Below, one piece after another: positions 36,170 through 42,468 of a DNA stretch of 42,468 nucleotides. The first letter of the stretch is position 1, and every line of letters begins with the position of its first letter. A program made the translations under genes and the position numbers. Under the pieces are notes generated by a model. That model did not search any database. It was given only the letters and a program-made list of their open reading frames with translations, and was not told the DNA's origin. Origin of the DNA: Prevotella sp. (GTDB taxonomy: Bacteria; Bacteroidota; Bacteroidia; Bacteroidales; Bacteroidaceae). The stretch spans positions 1 through 42,468 of the forward strand of contig JAFRQC010000023.1 in the NCBI GenBank assembly GCA_017428805.1, written 5' to 3'.

Positions 36170-36201
36170 CAAAGTTACGCAATTATATTGAAATGAGCAA
36201 G
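36170..36201 (-). promoter_or_regulatory. Promoter CTTG-N20-TAACTTTG giving a near-leaderless lysE-family mRNA
   Basis: On the minus strand CTTG (36198-36201) and TAACTTTG (36170-36177) have the correct 20-bp spacing. Only 8 bases separate the -7 box from ATG 36161, so the expected transcript start falls at or within a few bases of the start codon. Confidence 0.7.
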
Positions 36202-36272
36202 GAAAACGGGGATTATTTATCGTTTTTGCGGTCTTCGTTCTTATAAGAAGGTGACTGCAGGGTCTGAACTTG

Positions 36273-36345
36273 AACGGCTAAGACTCGGAGGATAACGTTA
36301 GGAAACTAACACGGAGCTCGGAAGAAACAGATGTCTATAGCCGTT
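36273..36345. other. Possible structured RNA or hairpin with GNRA-type loop
   Basis: AACGGCTAAGAC (36273-36284) pairs with GTCT-A-TAGCCGTT (36333-36345) with one bulge. Inside, GTTAG (36297-36301) pairs with CTAAC (36306-36310) around the loop GAAA. No promoter or known RNA family was identified, and the strand is undecided; the GAAA loop exists only in the plus-strand transcript. Confidence 0.35.
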
Positions 36346-36364
36346 TAAACCGTTCTTCGACATC

Positions 36365-36439
36365 AGTCAACGCATTCGTCGACTTAAGTCAACGAACAAT
36401 TTGACTCCAGTCAACGAACCTTTTGACATAGTGTCAACG
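36365..36439. promoter_or_regulatory. Tandem palindromic array, period 22 bp, TTGAC-N-GTCAACG
   Basis: GTCAACG occurs at 36366, 36388, 36410 and 36433, spaced 22, 22 and 23 bp. Each is the right half of a palindrome: TTGACTCCAGTCAA and TTGACATAGTGTCAA are perfect, GACTTAAGTC is perfect over 10 bp, and the first is degenerate. Two helical turns per unit suits cooperative binding of a dimeric regulator, but no function is known. Confidence 0.6.
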
Positions 36440-36445
36440 AGTACA

Positions 36446-38512
36446 TTAACTGATTTTCAGGCACATCATCGTAAGGTCGTCGTTTGGGGCTGCACCGTTG
36501 CGATGTTGCTTCACTTCGGCCATCAGCTTGTCGATTACCTCTTTGGCATTCTTGAAAGTGGTGTGATTCAGCACTTCAATCAGACGGTCGTCGCCGAACT
36601 GAACCTGTTCACGGTCCTCCGCCTCATTCAGTCCGTCGGTATAAACCATCAACGGCATTCCTTTGATGGAATCGACGTGCTCCTCTTTAAATTGCAGGCC
36701 AGGCCACATACCGATAGGCGCATTGGGAACCATATCGAGGAACTTCCATTGACCTTCCTTGTCCTTGACCAGAGGCGGATTATGCCCTGCATTGCAGAAC
36801 TCGAGATGCCCCGTCTTCAGATCCGCCAGTCCGAGGAACATCGTGACAAACATTCCCTGTTCGTTGTCCTCCACCAAAGCGGCGTTCATACGGGTGGCAA
36901 TCTCGGCAGGCATCATACCCTGTGCGGCCAACGTGCGGAACAGTCTGGTGGCCTGAGCCATAAATAGCGAGGCGGGCACACCCTTTCCAGACACATCGCC
37001 GAGGGTAAAATACAGTTTGTCGCCGATGAGCAGATAGCCGTAAAGGTCGCCTCCCACCTCCTTCGCAGGCTCAATCACGGCGTAAATGTCCAGTCCCTCC
37101 TGATCAGGGAAGATATTCGGCACCATCGACATCTGGATATCCCTTGCGATACGCAGCTCACTCTCAATACGTTCCTTGGCTGCCGTCGTCTCTTCCAGCT
37201 TATCATAGGCCTCCTGCAGCTTCGTATGGGCGTGTTCCAACCGTTTCGCAGAACGATAACGGAAGAAGATAAATACAGAGAAGAACGTGACGACCAATCC
37301 CAGCGCTACGAGGGCGCTGATGAGCCGTTGGTGATCCAGATCAGCCTGCTGATGGGCAATCTCGGCCTCTTTACCTTGAGTGTCATAGATGGTAGCCATC
37401 TCAGCCGTCGTGCTATTCTTCTGGAGCGTGATGGCAGAGTCAAGCACAGCCAGGATACGCCTTCCTGCAACAAGGGCAGAGTCGCTGCGGCCAGCGTTGG
37501 CATTGGAAATGTACTTGGGCAGCATATAGAGCTGGATATTGTCGAGTGTCGCCTCCATACCCATATCGCTCAGAACCTGATCGAGATAGCGGTAGTTATT
37601 AGCTGCCTCCTTAAAACGCTTGGCCGCCACAAGATACTCGTTGGCATTGATATGTCCTGCACCGGTTTTGGAGTAGTCCGTCTTCAGGAAAGCCTGATAG
37701 GCCTTGGCCGCCTCTTCCTTCTGGCCCAGTCCCTGACGGGCAACGGCCCGCATAATCTCAATACGGCCCTGATATTCGTCGAAGTATTCTGAACGAGCAT
37801 CAGGACGCTCCCTATACATATTTAATAACATCTCCGTACGGTCTATCCAGTAGATAGACTCAGCATAACGGCGCATATTGATATAGGCCAGACTCGTGTA
37901 AACCGTTCCGATGACGGCTTCCTGGAATCCGCGACCCGTGCTGTCAGACTGCCAACGGTTGGCATAATGCCCACGGGCGGTGAGAAAGCTCTCGTTGGCC
38001 TCCTTGTCTTGTCCGAGGTTCAGCTGGCAACAGCCGATATTGTTCAGCAGAATGGCATAGTCGATATCAGAGCCTATACCCGTCTGGTCCATCTTCTTCA
38101 CAGCGGGAATTGCCACACGGAGAGAACCTTCGTAATCGCCTCTCACCAGGAGCAACTCAGACAGACGGCGCGCCACCTTATTATAACTAAGCATATCCTC
38201 GTCGCTCTTCACCTTACACTCAAGTGCCTTCCAGTAATACTGCTCCGACTTGCGATACTGTCCCTGACGGTAATAGGCGACGCCTCGCCAACGGTTTGCA
38301 TCAAGCTTTGACAAATCACCAACGGCCTCAAAGCTATCGACGAGCACAAGCATTCGTTCGTAATCTTTCACCACACCCACATCAAAAAGCACGCTGTCGG
38401 CGTGGCCTGACTTGACAATCCTCTTCTGATACCCCATCTTTCCGCACGAAAAGGCAACGACGAGGAGCATCAGCATCGGTATCACTATCAGTTTTCTTGA
38501 ACTCTTTCGCAT
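36446..38512 (-). CDS. RsbU/SpoIIE-type PP2C phosphatase with TPR sensor part
   Basis: This 688-residue signalling protein starts MRKSSRKL with a hydrophobic stretch and Cys23 in AFSC, a possible lipoprotein site. TPR-like helices (about 50-320), one membrane helix (about 390-410), a coiled coil (about 415-465) and a C-terminal SpoIIE/PPM phosphatase domain (about 470-688; EVGGDLYGY, LGDVSGKGVPASLFMA, YTDGLNEAED) follow. Such proteins dephosphorylate anti-anti-sigma factors or similar partners; none is adjacent. ATG 38512 is chosen because a longer frame starting at 38539 would overlap the -7 box at 38537-38544. Confidence 0.9.
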   Translation of the reverse strand: MRKSSRKLIVIPMLMLLVVAFSCGKMGYQKRIVKSGHADSVLFDVGVVKDYERMLVLVDSFEAVGDLSKLDANRWRGVAYYRQGQYRKSEQYYWKALECKVKSDEDMLSYNKVARRLSELLLVRGDYEGSLRVAIPAVKKMDQTGIGSDIDYAILLNNIGCCQLNLGQDKEANESFLTARGHYANRWQSDSTGRGFQEAVIGTVYTSLAYINMRRYAESIYWIDRTEMLLNMYRERPDARSEYFDEYQGRIEIMRAVARQGLGQKEEAAKAYQAFLKTDYSKTGAGHINANEYLVAAKRFKEAANNYRYLDQVLSDMGMEATLDNIQLYMLPKYISNANAGRSDSALVAGRRILAVLDSAITLQKNSTTAEMATIYDTQGKEAEIAHQQADLDHQRLISALVALGLVVTFFSVFIFFRYRSAKRLEHAHTKLQEAYDKLEETTAAKERIESELRIARDIQMSMVPNIFPDQEGLDIYAVIEPAKEVGGDLYGYLLIGDKLYFTLGDVSGKGVPASLFMAQATRLFRTLAAQGMMPAEIATRMNAALVEDNEQGMFVTMFLGLADLKTGHLEFCNAGHNPPLVKDKEGQWKFLDMVPNAPIGMWPGLQFKEEHVDSIKGMPLMVYTDGLNEAEDREQVQFGDDRLIEVLNHTTFKNAKEVIDKLMAEVKQHRNGAAPNDDLTMMCLKIS

Positions 38513-38536
38513 ATCAAAATAGTCTAGAAGATGGCA

Positions 38537-38567
38537 CAAAATTACGAATATTTTTCAATCTGACAAA
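38537..38567 (-). promoter_or_regulatory. Full-consensus promoter TTTG-N19-TAATTTTG of the RsbU-type gene
   Basis: On the minus strand TTTG (38564-38567) and TAATTTTG (38537-38544) match both elements with 19-bp spacing, 24 bp before ATG 38512. Confidence 0.75.
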
Positions 38568-38629
38568 CATTTATCCAAATTAAATGCTAAAAAATCGGGA
38601 AAAGGAGATATGATTTCAAAAATTATTCG

Positions 38630-38637
38630 TAACTTTG
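38630..38637 (+). promoter_or_regulatory. -7 box (TAACTTTG) of the ROK kinase gene
   Basis: TAACTTTG followed by TACCC lies 39 bp before ATG 38677, divergent from the RsbU-type promoter. Confidence 0.65.
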
Positions 38638-38676
38638 TACCCAAATAATAAATTATAAACAAAAAACCGAAAGATT

Positions 38677-39666
38677 ATGAACGAACAGAACGCTGCAATC
38701 AAGCCCTATGTAATCGGCTTGGACTTAGGAGGAACGAACTCCGTTTTCGGCATCGTGGATGCCCGTGGTGAAATCAAAGCAACGACAGCCATCAAGACCG
38801 GCACCTACGAGAAAGTGGAAGACTATGTGGACGCCTGTGTAGAGGCACTGCAGGTGATCATCGATCAGGTGGGCGGCATCGAGAAGATCAAGGCTATGGG
38901 TATAGGCGCTCCCAACGGCAATTATTATAACGGTACGATTGAGTTCGCCCCGAACCTCTCCTGGGCAAAGAGTGGTGTGATTCCTCTCGCCAAGTTGTTC
39001 AGCGAGCGTCTGAACAATATCCCCGTTGCTTTGACCAACGACGCCAATGCCGCTGCCATCGGTGAAATGGTATATGGTGTGGCCCGTGGTATGAAGAATT
39101 TCATCGTCATCACCCTTGGTACGGGCGTCGGATCAGGTATCGTGGTGAACGGTCAGTTGCTCTATGGTCACGACGGTTTCGCAGGAGAGTTGGGTCACGT
39201 TACGATGGTTCGTGGTGCTGAAGGACGCAGTTGCGGCTGCGGACGTACTGGTTGTCTGGAGGCTTATTGCTCTGCAACGGGTGTAGCCCGTACGGCCCGT
39301 GAACTGTTGGCCAAGACAGACCGTCCGTCTCTGCTTCGTGATATGGATCCGGAAAAGATTACCTCTCTCGACGTATCTATCGCTGCAGGCAAGGGTGACG
39401 AGCTGGCCAAGGAGATTTATGAGTTCACAGGTAAGATGCTCGGTGAGGCTTGTGCCGACTTCGCAGCCTTCTCTTCGCCTGAGGCATTCATCTTCTTCGG
39501 CGGTATGGTCAAGGCCGGTGAGCTGATTATGAAGCCCATCCGCGAAGCCTACAACAACCACGTGATGAACATCTTCAAGAACAAGGCTCAGTTCCTGGTG
39601 AGTGGTCTCGACGGTGCCTCGGCTGCCGTACTCGGTGCCTCGGCTATCGGCTGGGAGATCCAATAA
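38677..39666 (+). CDS. ROK family glucokinase
   Basis: The 329-residue cytoplasmic kinase phosphorylates a hexose, most likely glucose, with ATP. The N-terminal phosphate motif GLDLGGTNSVFGIVD, the catalytic Asp in NDANAAAIGE, and the sugar- and zinc-binding part GELGHVT with CGCGRTGCLEAY are all present. Length is standard for ROK kinases without a DNA-binding domain. The gene has its own -7 box and is followed by the pectinase gene, which has a separate promoter. Confidence 0.94.
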   Translation: MNEQNAAIKPYVIGLDLGGTNSVFGIVDARGEIKATTAIKTGTYEKVEDYVDACVEALQVIIDQVGGIEKIKAMGIGAPNGNYYNGTIEFAPNLSWAKSGVIPLAKLFSERLNNIPVALTNDANAAAIGEMVYGVARGMKNFIVITLGTGVGSGIVVNGQLLYGHDGFAGELGHVTMVRGAEGRSCGCGRTGCLEAYCSATGVARTARELLAKTDRPSLLRDMDPEKITSLDVSIAAGKGDELAKEIYEFTGKMLGEACADFAAFSSPEAFIFFGGMVKAGELIMKPIREAYNNHVMNIFKNKAQFLVSGLDGASAAVLGASAIGWEIQ

Positions 39667-39734
39667 GGACGTTCTAAGATAACGTTTACGTTGTTTTTCC
39701 GGCAATATAGTTCGTAGTATTCACGGATTTTACG

Positions 39735-39742
39735 TACCTTTG
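39735..39742 (+). promoter_or_regulatory. -7 box (TACCTTTG) of the GH28-GH105 gene
   Basis: TACCTTTG followed by TGCG lies 27 bp before ATG 39770; TTCG lies 20 bp upstream of it as a weak -33 element. Confidence 0.65.
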
Positions 39743-39769
39743 TGCGCAAATTGTGAGACTACGAACTAA

Positions 39770-42463
39770 ATGCATAATAAAATGAAGAAAAGAACCCTAT
39801 GGCTCGTGCTAAGTCTTCTCGCTCCAGTATTGGCAATCGCCCAAGGCTGGGACGAGGCGATGTACAAGCAGATTGAGCAGAGTATCCGTGAACCGCAGTT
39901 TGCGGACAAGACCTACCCGATTACCAAGTATGGTGCCAGTCCTGATGTAACGGCAGCCAAGAACCAGAAGGCCATCCAAAAGGCCATCGACCAGTGCTCG
40001 AAGAAGGGCGGTGGCAAGGTTATTGTGCCTGCCGGACAGAAATTCCTTACGGGAGCCATCACGCTGAAGAGTGGTGTGAATCTCGTGGTTGAGGAGGGTG
40101 CTGTCTTGGAGTTTGCCTTCGAGCCAGAGCTCTACCCTATTGTGGAAACATCGTGGGAAGGACTGGAGTGCTTCAACCTCTCACCTTGCGTCTATGCCTT
40201 TGGTGCCAAGAACATCGCCATCACGGGTAAGGGAACCATTGACGGTGGCGGTTCGAACGACACGTGGTGGCCCTGGAACGGCAATCCCCGCTTCGGCTGG
40301 AAGGAGGGTATGATCAGTCAGCGTATCGAGTCACGTCCCCGTCTGTTGAAAAATGGTGAGGACGGCATTCCCATGTATAATGAGAAAGGCGAACGTTCAC
40401 CGGAGCGTGTCTTCGGTCCGAAGGATGGCCTGAGGCCACAACTCGTCAGTTTCAACAAGTGCGAAGGTATCCTGTTGGAAGATGTTACGCTGTTGCGCTC
40501 GCCGTTTTGGGTGATCCATCCCCTCCACTCTACCGACATCACCGTCCGTCGGGTGAAAATGATCAACAACGGTCCCAACGGTGACGGCTGTGACCCGGAG
40601 TGCTGCGACCGCGTGCTCATTGAGGATTGTTTCTTCAATACCGGCGATGACTGTATCGCCATCAAGAGCGGCCGTAACCGTGACGGCAGGGAAAGAAATA
40701 TGCCCTCGAAGAACATCATCATCCGCAACTGCGAGATGAAGAACGGTCACGGCGGTGTGGTTATCGGATCTGAGATCTCCGGCGGCTGCCAGAATGTGTT
40801 TGCCCACGACTGTGTGATGGACTCTCCGGAGTTGGAGCGTGTGCTGCGAATCAAGACGAACTCCTGCCGGGGCGGCATCATCGAGAACATCAATATGAAG
40901 GACATCAAGGTGGGTGTCTGCAAGGAGAGCGTACTGAAGATCAACCTCGACTACGAACATAATGAGGTTTGCTGCAGAGGCTACTATCCCACCGTCCGCA
41001 ACGTCTATATGGAGAACGTCACAAGCGAGAAGTCCAAATACGGTGTGCAGATCATCGGTCTCGACGAAGATACCTACGTTTACGATGTCTTGGTGAAGAA
41101 CTGCAAGTTCAACGGCGTACAATCTGGGAACTTCTCTTCCGGTAAGACCAGGAATATCACTTTCGAGAATCTCTTCCTGAACGGCAGTCTCGTATTGCAG
41201 GAAATGCCCTACAAGCACTATAGCGAGTGGCTCACCTATTCAGAGATGAAGCGCGTGCCGAAGAGCTATCTGCTTGATTTCTCCAATGCTCCCAAGTGGA
41301 GCTACGTGATGGGCATCGAATTGGAGGGTATGCTCGACACCTATTTAAAATATGGAGGCGAGGACATCCGCCAATACTGCCAGGAATATACCGATACGAT
41401 GATCAATGCCCAAGGTGACATCCGGGGCTACGACATCCTCGACTATAACCTCGACAATATCCGTACAGGGCATTTCGTGACCCGTATGTATCAGAAGTGG
41501 CCTGAGGCAAAGAACCTGCTGGCTATGAAGACGATGATGAAACAGTTGGAGAACCAGCCGCGCACTATCGCTGACAAGGTATTTTGGCACAAGGCCATCT
41601 ACGCCTATCAGGTTTGGCTCGACGGCATTTTCATGGGACTGCCCTATCGTTGCCTCACGGCACCTATTACCGAAGGAATAAGCAGCAAAAAGAGTAATCA
41701 TAAAGCTCAAAGCTCAAAGTTCAAAGTTCAAAGTATTTACGATGATGCTGTGAATCAGCTCGTTATCACCTACCAACGTACGCTCGATCCAAAGACTGGC
41801 CTGAATCGTCACGCCTATGACGAGACACGCAACACCTTCTGGGCCGACAAAGAAACCGGACTTTCACAGCATTGCTGGGGCCGAGCCCAGGGTTGGTACA
41901 CAATGGCACTCATCGAAGTTCTCGATGCTCTGCCCGAGGACTACGCCCGTCGCTCAGAAGTCATCGACCTCCTGACTAAGGATTTCGACGCCATTTTGAA
42001 GTGGCAGGACCAGAAGAGCGGTGTATGGTATCAGGTGATGGACTCTCCACAGCGTGAGGGCAATTATCTTGAAAGCACTTGCTCTGCGATGTTCACCTAT
42101 GCCCTGCTGAAGGCTTTCCGTAAGGGTTATGTCGGTGAAAAATACCGCGATGCCGGGATCAAAGCCTATAAGGGTATCATCAACAACTTCATCCGTGTGA
42201 ATGCCGACAAGACAATTTCACTCACCAACTGCTGTTCGGTGGCTGGTCTTGGTCCTGCTGCTACACCTGAGGTTATCGCTGCCATGAAGAAGGTGAACCC
42301 CAAGGGCACCGTCAATGAGAACCAAAAGCGTGACGGCAGTTATGACTACTACCTCTCCGAGCCCATCCGCGACAATGATGCTAAGGGTGTTGGTCCCTTT
42401 ATCTGGGCCTCACTCGAAATGGAGATGTTAGGCTACGACACAACGAACACTACAACTAAATAA
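39770..42463 (+). CDS. Exported GH28 polygalacturonase fused to GH105 unsaturated rhamnogalacturonyl hydrolase
   Basis: The 897-residue protein has a signal peptide (ending about residue 25, AIAQ). A GH28 right-handed beta-helix (about 45-490) with NTGDDCIAIKSG (Asp293 and Asp294) and GHGGVVIGSE follows, then a GH105 alpha/alpha-barrel (about 530-890) with WGRAQGWY from residue 703. The two activities are complementary: GH28 cuts galacturonan or rhamnogalacturonan internally or exo-wise, and GH105 removes unsaturated uronic acid ends left by lyases. ATG 39770 gives four extra residues before MKKRTLW; ATG 39782 is equally possible. An AAAGCTC heptamer array lies in frame at residues about 643-656. 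Confidence 0.92.
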   Translation: MHNKMKKRTLWLVLSLLAPVLAIAQGWDEAMYKQIEQSIREPQFADKTYPITKYGASPDVTAAKNQKAIQKAIDQCSKKGGGKVIVPAGQKFLTGAITLKSGVNLVVEEGAVLEFAFEPELYPIVETSWEGLECFNLSPCVYAFGAKNIAITGKGTIDGGGSNDTWWPWNGNPRFGWKEGMISQRIESRPRLLKNGEDGIPMYNEKGERSPERVFGPKDGLRPQLVSFNKCEGILLEDVTLLRSPFWVIHPLHSTDITVRRVKMINNGPNGDGCDPECCDRVLIEDCFFNTGDDCIAIKSGRNRDGRERNMPSKNIIIRNCEMKNGHGGVVIGSEISGGCQNVFAHDCVMDSPELERVLRIKTNSCRGGIIENINMKDIKVGVCKESVLKINLDYEHNEVCCRGYYPTVRNVYMENVTSEKSKYGVQIIGLDEDTYVYDVLVKNCKFNGVQSGNFSSGKTRNITFENLFLNGSLVLQEMPYKHYSEWLTYSEMKRVPKSYLLDFSNAPKWSYVMGIELEGMLDTYLKYGGEDIRQYCQEYTDTMINAQGDIRGYDILDYNLDNIRTGHFVTRMYQKWPEAKNLLAMKTMMKQLENQPRTIADKVFWHKAIYAYQVWLDGIFMGLPYRCLTAPITEGISSKKSNHKAQSSKFKVQSIYDDAVNQLVITYQRTLDPKTGLNRHAYDETRNTFWADKETGLSQHCWGRAQGWYTMALIEVLDALPEDYARRSEVIDLLTKDFDAILKWQDQKSGVWYQVMDSPQREGNYLESTCSAMFTYALLKAFRKGYVGEKYRDAGIKAYKGIINNFIRVNADKTISLTNCCSVAGLGPAATPEVIAAMKKVNPKGTVNENQKRDGSYDYYLSEPIRDNDAKGVGPFIWASLEMEMLGYDTTNTTTK
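41694..41736. repeat. In-frame AAAGCTC heptamer array inside the GH105 part
   Basis: GTAATCATAA (41694-41703) runs into AAAGCTC, AAAGCTC, AAAGTTC, AAAGTTC and AAAGTAT. The frame stays open and encodes a Lys/Ser/Gln-rich loop just before IYDDAVNQL. Start and design match the array in the GH3 gene at 5564-5606. Confidence 0.75.
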
Positions 42464-42468
42464 TATAA

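Noticed and set aside
36365..36439. Short CRISPR array
   Set aside because: The repeating part is only about 7-14 bp with 22-bp period and palindromic half-sites. CRISPR repeats and spacers are each longer, and no cas gene is present.

Overview
The window reads as chromosomal DNA of a member of the Bacteroidales, most likely a Prevotella-type gut or rumen bacterium. The support is as follows. Many genes are preceded by the Bacteroidetes -7 box TAnnTTTG, twice with a full TTTG-N19/20-TAnnTTTG promoter. Shine-Dalgarno sites are largely absent. Family content is typical of the phylum: a DUF2723 glycosyltransferase, DUF4924, an OadG with a lamin-tail domain, methylmalonyl-CoA mutase with a Na+-decarboxylase, ZapA next to RNase Y, and secreted GH3 and GH28/GH105 enzymes. 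Genus level is inference.

Layout. 1-117 is the tail of an unidentified gene. 371-6822 (+) holds the DUF2723 glycosyltransferase, a polysaccharide deacetylase and a secreted GH3 beta-glucosidase, then a small unknown gene (6949). 7251-11292 (-) is mutB-mutA, methylmalonyl-CoA mutase. 11509-16047 (+) is a YidE/AspT-type transporter followed by the gamma, biotin-carrier and beta subunits of a Na+-translocating decarboxylase; the carboxyltransferase alpha subunit is not here. These two blocks together suggest the succinate-to-propionate pathway. 16223-20696 (+) carries a LuxR-type regulator, a RidA/chorismatase-like protein, an FMN-binding protein and a prolyl oligopeptidase. 20735-22916 (-) is a coiled-coil gene, zapA and rny. 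22992-23609 (-) is a conserved-looking unknown. rfbA (+, 23752) and a sugar kinase/nucleotidyltransferase fusion (-, 24629-26563) overlap tail to tail. An ECF sigma factor (26789, +) follows.

From 36161 down to 27480 (-) lies a long collinear series: LysE exporter, DUF4924, rfbD, prfC, sua5, clc, [GxxExxY], fmt, a 38-aa ORF, rpe. An RsbU-type phosphatase (36446-38512, -) diverges from a ROK glucokinase (38677, +) and a GH28-GH105 pectin-degrading fusion (39770-42463, +).

The most unusual signal is not a gene. Nearly every larger same-strand gap holds a short-period (7-9 nt) direct repeat or a palindrome built from such units. Four consecutive gaps in the rfbD-to-fmt series carry palindromes of one related family, and one of them encloses a GxxExxY gene. 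The same type of heptamer array, preceded by the same 10-mer, sits in frame inside two polysaccharide-degrading enzymes. A second candidate is a 22-bp-period array of TTGAC/GTCAA palindromes upstream of the LysE gene, whose own promoter predicts an almost leaderless mRNA.

No stretch longer than 300 bases is without a gene. I saw no rRNA, tRNA, CRISPR array or transposase gene. All family calls are by eye; no database was searched.
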